A DNA stretch of 64,000 bases from Patiria pectinifera (Eukaryota; Echinodermata; Asteroidea; Valvatida; Asterinidae), in the NCBI GenBank assembly GCA_029964075.1, contig CM057135.1, forward strand, positions 1,163,001-1,227,000, written 5' to 3'. Each line of letters starts with the position of its first letter. The stretch's first letter is position 1. The translations under genes and the position numbers were made by a program. This document shows, one piece after another, positions 54,542-64,000 of this stretch. The notes under the pieces were generated by a model. That model made no database searches. It saw nothing but the letters and a program-made list of their open reading frames with translations, and was not told where the DNA came from.

Positions 54542-55615
54542 GGGCCGTATCATAAGTCCGACGCCTAATAGGTCCGACGTCTAATAAGTCAGAAATTTGG
54601 GACTTACAAGGCGTCAGACGCATGAGGCATACAATTAATGTATTCCACCTCATAGGTCCGACGCCTCATAAGCCGTTGCGTCATAGGTCCGACGTCGAAT
54701 AGACAGGCGTCTGACCTATGAGGCGTCAGAGCTATGGACCGTTACCAGAAAAGATTCATTTGTCTGACAAGGCAATAATCCATTTGCGAGTTAAATTTGA
54801 ATAAAATCTGGAACGCTGACTTAATCCAATGCTTTGCACGTGTTTACTTTGCATTCTCCCGACCAAAGAGACTGTTACTATATCACGTGATTCGGGGCAA
54901 GCCTTATGCTAGCAACCCCCAGCTCCGGCATGGTCTGGTTTCTTTGTGCCATTCTCACCCATTGTGAACGATGTATTGGTACTGAGCGTCTCTTACGTAA
55001 CTATGCAAGAGCTTGCCCCGAATCATGTGATTAGCAACAGTGTCTTTGATCAGGAGAATTCACAGTTACAATATGCCAAGAATTCTGAGCAAGTCAGTGT
55101 ACCAGACGTTTTTCAATTTTAAATCCCAAAGGGTATAGGTCACTCGCAAATGGCTTCTTACGACGTTTTAAGTCCGCGAGGTTGTCTACTTACGAGCGGT
55201 GCACTGTGCATAGCATTAACTAACTGGCCGCAGATCAGTCCGCCAGCGCAGTTTTAGGAGCAAGGGTTGATGCCACGGGCGTAAATCCGGGGGGGGGGGG
55301 GCGCATCTATTTATGTCATATGTAATCTGTAACTCTAACAATTTGAGGCTCCGACATTCTGACTTAACGTAATGTTTGTATTAACAAATAACGGCTGTCG
55401 GACATATGAGGCGTCGGACTTTTGAGGCGTTGGACTTATGGGCAGAAATAAAAGTAAATTTAATTGTCGGACTTATGAGGCGTCGGTGCTATGAGGCGTC
55501 GGATCTATTAGGCGGCGGACTTATTGGCCTTTAAAAGCCCTTTGGTTTGGGGATGCCACTTTAACGGACTAATTAGGCGTCGGACCAATTAGGCGTCGGA
55601 TTATGACCGGACCCC
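54542..55615. mobile_element. 1.07-kb element with TCCGACGCC-phrase inverted arms, ~9-bp duplication
   Basis: The left end GGGCCGTATCATAAGTCCGA and right end TCGGATTATGACCGGACCCC are inverted. Both arms (54542-54735, 55385-55615) consist of repeated AGTCCGACGCCTCATAGG-type words. Flanks are GTAAGCGTG (54533-54541) and GTCAGCGTG (55616-55624), 8 of 9 identical; the flanks together form one copy of the dispersed repeat at 52440-52760. A second inverted pair (CACGTGATTCGGGGCAAGC at about 54885 against GCTTGCCCCGAATCATGTG at about 55010) sits inside. No coding region. Confidence 0.8.
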
Positions 55616-55745
55616 GTCAGCGTGATAACTTGAGAAATACTTTACATCTGAACTTCAGATTTGCTTTTGTGGATTGTTTTTGGTTCTGTAAGGTTGTTGT
55701 AGAAAGTTAGGACCTAAACTCAATTTATTGCAAGTGCCCTTATAA

Positions 55746-56939
55746 CCTGCAGTTTTTCTTTCAAAATATTTCTTTGTTGGGGTCCGGTAAACGTATGTGT
55801 TGCCATGGTAACAGACTGACATTTGCGCATCATGCCTTTTCCAAGCTGAATGTTTAGTGGAAAACAAACTCACTAAAGTGGGAAATATAAAAGGCGTAAT
55901 GGCAATAAAACATAGTGCTTTTGCTTAAAAATGACAAAATCAAGATATAAGTCCGACGCCGCATAGGTCCGACGCCTTATAGCTTTGACGCCTCATAGGT
56001 CTGACGCCTGGTGCGCTTTGTTTTTCCTACGTCGGACATATCGGGCGTCGGACCTATGAGGCGGAATAAATAAATCGGATGCCTCATACGTCCGACGCCT
56101 CATAAGTCCGAAATTTCGTACTTATGAGGCGTCGGACTTATGATACAGCCCAAATTAATTTGCAATATATACATGAAACTGCAACTTATTCAAATTTTGC
56201 TCTCAAACCAATTGGTGGGGTTTTTTCACCCATTTTCTGGTTAAATTAGCATTTGATGTAAAATTTAGTGACATTTTTGATTCCGTATCTTGTCAGCTTC
56301 AAAAGCCCACATTACCATTTCTTATAAAAAAAAACAACAATGTCTGACCCTCGGATGAGATTTCCACGGAATTGCCCATAGTCAATTTAATTATGTAAAG
56401 TTGGGCCCCATTCACATATGGTACAGTCTGGGCTTCCCCACTTTGAGGAGGATGTGGACTAATCCAGCTAGCCACCACCCCTTTTTGTTACATGTATCCT
56501 TTTGTTATACTCTTTAGCTTTGCCTAGTTTACCCAAAGAGTTCTCTCAGCCAAGCTAAGCCAAGCCAAGAAATTGAGTTTGGGGCGAGCATATCCATTGT
56601 GGAGGGTGTTGCCCTCGGTACCTGTAGATTTGGAGAGGGTATTTGTACTGGTATATGTATGTACATGTTTGTGTACTGTGTTAATTTAACCCAGAGCAGA
56701 CTTCTCTTAATGTAATGATACTTTTTTTTGTAATTTGTTGAAAACAGTCTGGGGGTAGAAATTACGATTTTCCTGCGCGGTTTACGATTGGTGCCGTGCG
56801 ATTCAGCGCGCCATGCACCTTCATGGTATATCGCGCGGTGATCGGTATATACATGTATATTTTCGGGTTGCGTTTTGTTGTTGTTATCGTCGTTTTACCC
56901 AAAATTTCCCTCAAAAATTCAAAATAATGACACCAACTA
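55746..56939. repeat. Mostly gene-free; second TCCGACGCC-phrase hairpin at 55948-56148
   Basis: 55948-56148 carries AAGTCCGACGCCGCATAGG phrases on the left and CGTCGGACTTATGATACAG on the right, so it folds on itself. It is related to 54542-55615 and 58559-58771. I could not find a target duplication. The rest of the stretch has no recognisable feature. Confidence 0.65.
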
Positions 56940-57482
56940 CACTGTTAAAAATGCCCGTAATTTTACAGACTTTCCGTAAATGCAAATATTAATTATGCTA
57001 CTTAGCGTGCTTACAATCAACCACATCGGCCCAAACACCTACACATATAAAAAAAAAAATATATAGTACATCTAGGTACATGTTGTTATTTCACCCACAA
57101 CCGTGTACACATGTTCAAACTCATGTTCAGGGTCTGTTTATTTTACGGAATGAAAAAAACCTTTCCGGAAATTTTGCTGCCAACAAGAAAATATCGTTCC
57201 GTTTTCCAGCAGCAAAATTTACGGAAAAAGTTTTTTATTCCGTAAAATCAACAGGCCTTTAACATGGGTTTGGACATGTGTACACGGTTGTAGGTGAAAT
57301 AACAATATGTACTTAGATGTAATATATTATGTGTAGGTATATGTGGGCTGATGTGGTTGATTGTAATCACGCAAATTATCATAATTAATATTTGCATTTA
57401 CGGAAAGTCCGTAAAATTTCGCCGAAAATACGGAATATTTCACTTTACGGAGTCCGTAAATTAACGGACATTTTTAACAGTG
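56940..57482. mobile_element. 543-bp foldback MITE, CACTGTTAAAAATG termini, possible TA duplication
   Basis: The left end CACTGTTAAAAATGCCCG and right end GGACATTTTTAACAGTG are inverted and flanked by TA (56938-56939, 57483-57484). Arms of ~250 bp pair through TTTCCGTAAATGCAAATATT and CCACAACCGTGTACACATG. The centre contains a further GCTGCCAACAAG/ CAGCAGCAAAA turn. TA flanks suggest a Tc1/mariner-type or similar class, uncertain. Confidence 0.8.
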
Positions 57483-58265
57483 TAGTTTGGTAGGTCAAAT
57501 AGTTTTAAAGTGGATTTTTGTTCCCTTACAGGAACCGGGCCCGTAGATACTCGATCAACAAAATTTTAACCTGATCTTTATTTTGTTTTATGTACAGCTG
57601 TTGAGTTTTTTTTTTATTCAGCTTGTTGGTTGCTACTTGCATTTTTATTTTTTAAGTAAAGAAGCATGGAATTTCTACATAGAGTCCTCTGAGGAAAGCT
57701 TTGTACCATTGTTTCTTTGACGTACATTGCCATAAGTCACTTGTTTTCACATGTATTTTTTAAATTATTCTTCATGTAAATGTAGACACAGACTGCTCCT
57801 TTAATCTTGTATGTATGTCTACCCACAGCATAGCTATTTCATTCTTAGGTGAAGAAACACAATAGTCTTTAGATTGTATTCTCCCATCTAGTGTTTCTAG
57901 GGTTTCCAGAAGGGCCAGAGTAAGTCAAATTAGATTTTTGTTTCAAGAAAGACTTCAGGAATTTAATGAATCCATGCAGTGGAGAAGAGATTGCTAAGAA
58001 TGTGTATAGTTTTTTAACCAGTATATTTAAGCTTGGGCGTAATCCCACATACCAAAACACTCACTAGACGCCAGAGGTGTAGGACTTGTCCGCCCGGTCA
58101 GATAGCTCGCCTGTATATTTGGACTAACAGGTTTCCACAAATTTCCAATGATAACATCCGTTTTAGTTTGACCCTTTTTTTATAATCATTCATCCACCTG
58201 GTGTAAATTCCGGTTTCTGTAATATGTACATGTGCTTAAATCACTTTGTTCTCCTTTTTTTCTAG
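57483..58265. other. No gene recognised (possible intron)
   Basis: AT-rich. The final bases are a polypyrimidine tract ending TTTTTTTTCTAG, which reads as a 3' splice site for the following candidate exon. Confidence 0.3.
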
Positions 58266-58858
58266 GTTGTGGATTAGTCAAACAGATTTTCTCTGGATAC
58301 ATGGTAGAATTAGAATTATGGCTAAGCCAGCATCACCGTCCACACCAAGCAGCTGCAGTCCTGCCAAGAAGAGAAAAATCGACGATGTGGTGGACACAAC
58401 AAGAATATTTAGAAGCAATTGATTATCTGATGCGTGCAAAATGTTACTCCCTCATGCAGCAGCAGTACAAGGAGGCCACTACTACCTTCGAGAAAGTATG
58501 GAGATGACTCGAGTGCTTACATTTGTAGGCCATATTGGAGAGGGCACAAGTGCATGCAGGGGTCTGCTCATAAGTTCGACGCCTCAAAGGTCCGACGCCT
58601 CGTAAGTCTGACAAAATCGCATCCCCAACAAAATAAAGGCCCATAGGTCCGACGCGTCATAAGTCCAACCACTCATAGCTCCGACGCCTCATAGCTCAGA
58701 TGCCCCCTATGCTTTGTTTTTGCGAGGCGCCGGACCCGCGAGGCGCCGGATGAGACTTATGATACGGCCCCTGCATGCACACCAAAGCCACATGCTGTGG
58801 ATACTAACCAGGAGGATCATGCAACACAACCGGATTTTTTTTCTTTCGCAGCAGTCAC
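58266..58858 (+). pseudogene. Candidate host exon or gene remnant with nuclear-localisation-like motif, split by a MITE
   Basis: After a polypyrimidine tract and CTAG the frame is open. ATG 58318 starts MAKPASPSTPSSCSPAKKRK; KKRK is a nuclear-localisation-like cluster. Then come DDVVDTTRIFRSN, one in-frame TGA (about 58423), and LSDACKMLLPHAAAVQGGHY, YLRESMEMTRVLTFVGHIGE, GTSAC. A 213-bp phrase MITE (58559-58771) then interrupts; discounting it and one copy of its 8-bp duplication, the same frame continues as TPKPHAVDTNQEDHATQPDF to a stop near 58858. That continuity argues for real coding ancestry. I do not recognise the protein. It may be a pseudogene or the last exon of a host gene. Confidence 0.4.
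58559..58771. mobile_element. 213-bp TCCGACGCC-phrase MITE with 8-bp duplication
   Basis: Ends GGGGTCTGCTCATAAGTTCG and GACTTATGATACGGCCCC are imperfect inverted repeats. The interior holds GTCCGACGCCTC and GCGAGGCGCCGGA phrases. TGCATGCA flanks both sides (58551-58558, 58772-58779). Its termini match those of the 1.07-kb element at 54542-55615. Confidence 0.85.
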
Positions 58859-59125
58859 CTCCGTTGTTTTAAAAAAATGATTTTATTTTTATGAGACAGT
58901 TATGTAGTCATATGAACAAGCAGTGATTTGGGACATTTTCTTTCGATCATTTATGAACATGAACTTCGGTTTGAAAACTTTAAAAACTGAATATCATCTG
59001 AACTTAAAGCCAGTATTTAATTTATCATGACAACTGACATACAGCTGTACAGCTGCATGAATACAACCCTATGTGCATTTGTAAATGCAAGATGACAAGA
59101 AAGTGTCCTTTATATATATATACAT

Positions 59126-59217
59126 TCGGACTATCGAACTTTATTGTCAATTCGGACTTTCGAACAGTATTGTCGATTCGGACTATCGAACCCTATCGTC
59201 TATTCGGACTTACGAAA
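59126..59217. repeat. TTCGGACTATCGAAC phrase array, four units
   Basis: ATTCGGACTATCGAACTTTA, ATTCGGACTTTCGAACAGTA, ATTCGGACTATCGAACCCTA and ATTCGGACTTACG follow one another with TTGTC spacers, period about 28 bp. Confidence 0.8.
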
Positions 59218-60770
59218 AAAATGATGATTACTTACATGTAGTATACCATCTCAGTTGGTTAGTTGCAGATTTTTGTTTGATATTTGATATATTTTTTTCT
59301 GCCTAAAGTGTTGAATTGACAGAAATTTTAAGTTTCAAATTGAAGTACTAATTCTTTTCTGTGCTTGGTTTTCTTTAAACAAAATAATATTTTTTTCTTT
59401 AAATTTAATTAGTAATTAAATAGCTTATTCAATTACTCTTGGGGCCCAACTTGGCAATCTGGACAAAATTGGGATTCAGATGAGCAAACACATTGAATCA
59501 GTATATTGCATACGGATTTTTATTTTAAACAACTATTTTATTAGTACGGGCACACAGACATTTTTCCGGACATTCATAGTATTGACTGACATATTATTTT
59601 AGTCGGACAAAGTTATCTCGGTACCACTTACCGACTGTCTTACCTTCGCATGACATCCGACTATTGTCAGACAAAGTTGAAATTCACGTCACTGACTACA
59701 ACATTATCTTACAATAGTAGGACGACCCAGTATTTGGGAAACCTGTCAATTGCACGAAAAGGACAGGCTCGTGACGTTGTCCCGCTATTGTTTGATTTCC
59801 GTCTATATTATGAATCTCACATTGCAGAGACATTACAGCCATGACAGATGATCGAAAGTCAAGCCCGTCAGGTTGTCCCACTTGCCCACTTGTGTATAAT
59901 ATTGTGAATCTCACATTGCTGAGACACGAGCGGCCATTACACGAGATTGATAACGTCTTTTGAGAAGCGCCCCCATTAGGAAGTTGGGTACTAGCCCCAC
60001 CCACACTTTTTGATTTTATGGAGGACAAGTGTACGGAAAAAAACAAACATGTCTACATTTCGGCGCAGATGTACTGGCCCCCCTGACACCAAAAGCTGGA
60101 TACGCTACTGTACACCACAAACCTTGTCCACACAACCAGGGAGCAATTCACAGAACAGGTTCCCTCTGATTCCCCCCAAAGCAGACCTGTCTTCTAAACC
60201 ATGTGCTTTCGGATACCTTCTTACTGAATTAAGAAAACTCCCTAATGTCCCCTTACCCCTAAGCCGAAACCAAATTCACATTATCCCCTCTCAACTGTAG
60301 CCTCTAACACTTTCGTTACAGGCTACACACCCCTTCCCCCGTCAGCAGACTTGTCCCCTAACATTCTGAGGGGTACAGACAGGACCCCGTGAGGAAGCCT
60401 GCAGTCTGTACCCCCTTAGTTTTGAGGAATGAAAGGATAAGACTTGCTGAATGAATAAGTTCCGCCTGGGTACATGTAGGGGTTCTATCTCGGAAAGGTA
60501 AGGTTTGTTTTCTTTTATAATGCAGCGGATTTGCCAAATTACCCCGGACGATTTGTTCCCCCGGTGGTCACCAGCAGGTGTGGTCTCGGGGACAGACAGG
60601 ACACAGGACAAGAGTAAATGGGACAAGGAAATAATGATGATGTGACCTCCTTTAATTTTCACTCGATTAACTGCTGCTTGAACCTCCCAGTTATCGATTA
60701 AATTGTACCCTCAATAATTAACTGATTGCCATAATTATAAATATATAAATAAATCAAATTAGGTGTTGCC
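59218..60770. repeat. Gene-free; partial tandem duplication at 59760-59940 and a dispersed repeat at 60025-60110
   Basis: TTGTCCCGCTATTG..TGAATCTCACATTGCAGAGAC and TTGTCCCACTTGCC..TGAATCTCACATTGCTGAGAC mark two ~100-bp related units. 60025-60110 is the inverted copy of the repeat at 42150. No gene recognised in the rest. Confidence 0.5.
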
Positions 60771-60774
60771 CTTC

Positions 60775-60890
60775 ACCGACGTTTAAACACTGTATACTCA
60801 GTGCGTTACCTCCCGAGTGAAAGTTGGAAAACATCACTCGGTGGGACTCGAACCCACGACCTCCTGCTTTTCTAGTGCAGATTCCATCTC
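60775..60890 (-). mobile_element. Partial tRNA-derived SINE head or tail
   Basis: On the reverse strand GTCGTGGGTTCGAGTCCCAC forms a perfect tRNA T-arm with an RNA polymerase III B box. No A box or D-arm precedes it; instead there is an (AATA)n tract at 60891-60912. This is a tRNA-like SINE fragment, not a tRNA gene. Confidence 0.6.
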
Positions 60891-61020
60891 ATAATAAATA
60901 AATAAATAAATAAGCGCCTCTGACCTGTCTAGCGCTAGCTGTGCCGCCTCCCAGCGATTGACGCGCCTCCAAGTTTGTATCCTCCCGTTGTAGCCTCGAG
61001 GCTACAAGTGCCTCCGCCTA

Positions 61021-61152
61021 GTGTTTTTGGTATCAAAAGATGTGCAAGACTCGAGGCTAAAAAGTCAGGACAGCTCAGGCCGTGAAATAAATAATTTTTG
61101 AAGAGTATCGCGGAAAAAGTTGAAAGAGGGAAAATCCGCCCCCATTAGGGCC
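61021..61152. repeat. Fragment of the piggyBac-like MITE (see 29785-30223)
   Basis: GTTTTTGGTATCAAAAGATG, CTCGAGGCTAAAAAGTCA and a C-rich end matching the MITE in the polymerase gene; directly abuts a LINE 3' end. Confidence 0.8.
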
Positions 61153-63105
61153 AAAATATGACCAACACTTTAGTGCCTGGCATCTAAATATGAAATGTTG
61201 TAAAGTGTCCTCTGCAGTACCGCACTCACACAGGGTGTTTGTAGGTTGAGGAAAATCCCCACTTCTTTTGGTGTGAGCCACTCCAGAGGTGATTTAAGCA
61301 CCTCCAGGCCTTCCATCCTGCATTGGATCCTGTAGGTTAGGCTTCTGCAGGCTTGATTGGCATCTCATGTAGTGGGGGAGACGACACCAGCCTGGTCAAC
61401 CCAGGAGGCACACACTTGGGTCTTAATAGCAGGGTTGATCGCTTTCAGGTGACTCACAGTGTAGCACTGCTGTGATTGGTCAAGAGCATTGGTCAACGTC
61501 TTCCCTTGGGGGACCGTTCCTTTGAAGACGTACTCTACTCTGCCATTGAATACTACAAAGAAACGATGGTTCTTCAGTAGAACACCAATAAACTGGGTAA
61601 AGGTCAGGTCTGCCGTCATGTCCAGGATCTTCCGACGGAGTCAGCAACGGTTAACACTATCAAAAGCAGCTGTAAGATCAACAAAGACAGCGCCGGTGAT
61701 CCATTTTTTTTCTGATGGAAACAGTCCTTATACCGAGTGAGGTTTGCCGGGACGGAAGCCTGCCTGCCTGGTCCTGTATCAGTTGTTTCTCAATGAAGAG
61801 GCAAGAAGGTTGAGGAGGAAATATTCCAGCAACTTGAATGTGTGACTTAGAAGGGATTTGGGACGATACGTTTTGACATGCATTGGGTCTTTCCCGGGTT
61901 TTGGGAGGGCGATGACCTTCGACTTTTGCCACACTAAGGTATTGTTTGTGTGGCGAGGCAGGTGTTGATGAGCTGGAGTAACCAATTTGAGCCGTTTGGT
62001 CCAAGATGTTTCAGTTCTTTGGTAAAAATGTTATCCAGTTTGGTTGATTTCCTGTTCTTTATTTATGCCAGTCGCAAGTTCATTAGCAGAGAAGGATTTG
62101 ATGAAGCCAATTAGGTCGATGGCGGGGTCTTTCTGGCGGAGCTTGGGTTTCAGTCGCTTATTAGGAGAACGTGGCAGTTTACCATTTAAATAGCAGTTGT
62201 TGTGGGCTATTTGGTTGGCGGTGATGTTACAATGCTGTTCACTTGGCTGAGTTTTTTTTTTATATTATACTCCAGGCTTGGAGGCCATATTGGATTCTTG
62301 GCCATATTGGTGGTTACCACAAGGGTTTGCCACAAGCTTTGAAGCTGTTCTGATATGGCTGTTATTAATTCCTTCCCAGATGAGATGGCATCGACAGCAA
62401 GAGAGACGTTTTCATACATGCGTTTGTATTTCCTGTAAAGTTCAGCACTACGGGATGCTAAGCCTGGGTTGTAATCAGTGCGGCAGCCCGTAGGGATGTT
62501 CTTGCACCACCACATCAACAAACCGGTGTCATAGTTATCAGGGGTTGGATCAATGTCAGCTAGATTGTGTTTGAGCTCATTGGTGAAGCCTTCACAGTTG
62601 GCCTTACTAAGTTGAAACAGCGGTGGAATAGAATTGTTGCGGAGAGACAGCAGCAGTCACTTTGATTCCAATAGGGCGAAGTCGGGTCTTTGGAATGGGG
62701 ACAAGGACCATCTTTTTGCTAAGTGAGGCGATGTTGTGGCTCACAAGGGCTAGAGCAGGGTTGAAACTTTATCTCCAGCCTCCACTGACTTCGACAGTTT
62801 CGCATTGTACAGGCATGCAACTGTAACCTCACTAAAAAAGAGGAAATTCCTAAATTCAGAAGACTTTGTACAGTGATTTTCAATTTTGAATGGCAGAAAT
62901 GAGAATGAAAAAAGAGGAAATCAGCTGATCCGAGGAAAAGTTGCATGCCTGATTGTGAATAAGGCTCAGTTGACTTGCTTCGGCCAGCGATTCAAAAGCG
63001 TTGACGTCTGTGATGGAATGATAGCCAATGATGCTGCTGTGGCTATTAAATCCCCGATAATTATGCGTGGCTTGGGTTGTTTTGTGGATTGTGGCGGTGG
63101 CATTA
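61153..63105 (-). mobile_element. LINE remnant, fourth group (Jockey/RTE-like), endonuclease to 3' end
   Basis: Minus-strand order: KPRIIIGDLIATAA (endonuclease GDxNA-type block, about 63080), LVPIPKTRLRPIGIK (about 62690), a linker with MWWCKNIPTGCRTDYNPGLA (62521-62207), RT fingers KVIALPKPGKDP and YRPKSLLSHTFKLLEYFL (61985-61779), FKGTVPQGKTL (about 61530) and a C-terminal Cys-His block CECGTAEDTLQHFIFRC (about 61215). The last is the usual zinc-like C-terminus of such reverse transcriptases. Every block is in a different frame, and the catalytic Y/F-A-D-D block is not recognisable. Dead copy. Confidence 0.75.
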
Positions 63106-63107
63106 GG

Positions 63108-63281
63108 ATGGAAGACCTGGAGGTGCTTAAATCACCTCCGCTCTGGAGTGGCTCGCACCAAAAGCACCATGAAGAAGTGGGGATTGTCCTCAACCAACGA
63201 ACACCCTGAGTGAGTGCGGTACTGCAGAGGACACTTTACAACATTTCATATTTAGATGCCAGGCACTAAAGGGTTGGTCAT
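63108..63281 (+). repeat. Inverted duplicate of the LINE 3' end
   Basis: This segment is the reverse complement of 61158-61323 (for instance GAGTGCGGTACTGCAGAGGA and ATTTCATATTTAGATGCCAG). The Cys of CECGTAEDT is a TGA stop here. With the adjoining MITE copies it forms a ~300-400-bp inverted duplication around the LINE. Confidence 0.85.
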
Positions 63282-63288
63282 ATTTTGG

Positions 63289-63729
63289 CCCTAAAAGGGG
63301 GGGGGGGGATTTCCCCCCTTTCAACTGTTTCCGCGATACTCTTGAAAAGTTATTTATTTCGCGGCCTGAGCTGTCGTGACTTTTTAGCCTCGAGTCTTGC
63401 ACATCTTTTGATACTAAAAACATAAAATTCGAACCGCAGGTTGCCGCACAGCGAAATATTTTCGGCGCTACCCTCCGTCAAAACTGAATTTCCCCATATT
63501 CGTAGTGTATACATTTGAATTACCATACGTGCTTATGAATATTTAATTAGCCGTAATTCCAAAACCCTTTGACCTACAGTCATGAAATTTCTTGGGTTTG
63601 TTCATGTTAAGTTGTTCTATGCATGTACCCAGTTTCATAATTTTTCGTCACTCGATGGCCGAGGTCATATGGGGGGGGGGGGGGGCGGAATCTGCGTGAG
63701 ATGGTCAAAACAACCCGGCCCTTTTCGGG
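63289..63729. mobile_element. Second, inverted full copy of the piggyBac-like MITE
   Basis: Reverse-orientation counterpart of 29785-30223: CCCTAAAAGGGGG at one end and CCCGGCCCTTTTCGGG at the other, with shared interior CTTTTTAGCCTCGAGTC, AACCCTTTGACCTACAGTCA and CTCGATGGCCGAGGTC. Flanking TTAA is not preserved here. Confidence 0.8.
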
Positions 63730-64000
63730 CAAAAGTGACATTTTCCCATGTTTTCTTCAGCAAAACCCATAAATACATTAAAAATAACATTTATTATAAT
63801 GGAGAAACTCTCAACCAATTACAATATGTGCTCACTTGCCTCGAAAATCTTTGCAAGCCCTTCCGAAAGGCAAATTTTAGGTGAAAATGACCCATGAACT
63901 TTGACCTCAGGTCAAGGTCACTAAAGGTCAATGGAAAAAATGGCAACATCAATTTTCTTGTTCTCAGGACTCATAAGATTACATTTCAATTTCATGTGAA
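63730..64000. other. No gene recognised
   Basis: A/T-rich end of the window; contains TGACCTCAGGTCAAGGTCA near 63902, a partly self-complementary word. Confidence 0.4.

Noticed and set aside
60840-60890. Possible tRNA gene on the minus strand
   Set aside because: Only a T-arm/B-box is present; D-arm and acceptor stem are absent and an (AATA)n tract replaces the 5' half.
63902-63925. Nuclear-receptor-like response element (AGGTCA words)
   Set aside because: Two half-sites in a row can occur by chance and no gene lies nearby to regulate.

Overview
This looks like repeat-dense accessory DNA from the nuclear genome of a metazoan, probably a marine invertebrate and perhaps a deuterostome (echinoderm, hemichordate or amphioxus type). 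That guess rests on CR1/L2-like LINEs with a 2A-like peptide, a tRNA-headed SINE with an L2-like tail, a RAG1-N-terminal-like fragment, a Polinton, TTAGGG repeats and recurrent TGTACATGTACA motifs. It is not proven here. I see no intact host gene. Nearly every recognisable coding stretch is broken by frameshifts or stops, and much of the window is transposons nested in transposons.

Layout. 0.3-0.7 kb: array of palindromic TCGACATATATGTCG phrases. 1.6-5.3 kb, minus strand: a broken gene with two zinc-finger modules, a 17-residue coding minisatellite and a partial tyrosine-recombinase-like end (Crypton-like, inferred), split by a LINE. 5.76-6.23 kb: near-perfect foldback element with a 9-bp target duplication. 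6.2-7.6 kb: second LINE of the same group. 8.25-12.05 kb: long CR1/L2-type LINE (endonuclease plus reverse transcriptase) with a degenerate 2A motif. 12-24 kb: inverted-repeat elements, a third LINE fragment, an ~830-bp direct repeat pair and a 1.46-kb foldback. 24.5-27.2 kb: tandem ~1-kb MITE composite with a nested 165-bp insertion.

28.746-39.488 kb: a full-length but degenerate Polinton/Maverick (10.74 kb) with ~165-bp terminal inverted repeats and a 5-bp target duplication, inserted into a tRNA-SINE. It carries remnants of protein-primed DNA polymerase B, retroviral-type integrase, a double-jelly-roll-type major capsid protein, a packaging ATPase, several small conserved or membrane proteins, a coiled-coil/membrane protein and a large minus-strand structural-type protein. 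Two convergent genes are separated by a perfect 14-bp hairpin followed by T9. A 439-bp piggyBac-like MITE interrupts the polymerase. I saw no capsid protease.

41.6-64 kb: foldback elements whose arms are built from short repeated phrases (TCCGACGCC, CCGATAATGTA, GGTCCGACG, TTCGGACTATCG), a 42-bp interstitial telomeric tract, a minus-strand RAG1-N-terminal-like zinc-finger/RING remnant (49.3-50.1 kb), a possible host exon interrupted by a phrase element (58.27-58.86 kb), minisatellites, and a LINE remnant with an inverted duplicate of its 3' end (61-63.7 kb).

There is no gene cooperation to describe outside the Polinton, where polymerase and integrase (replication and insertion) flank a capsid and packaging module, the usual virus-like Polinton arrangement. 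All assignments are by eye; nothing was searched.
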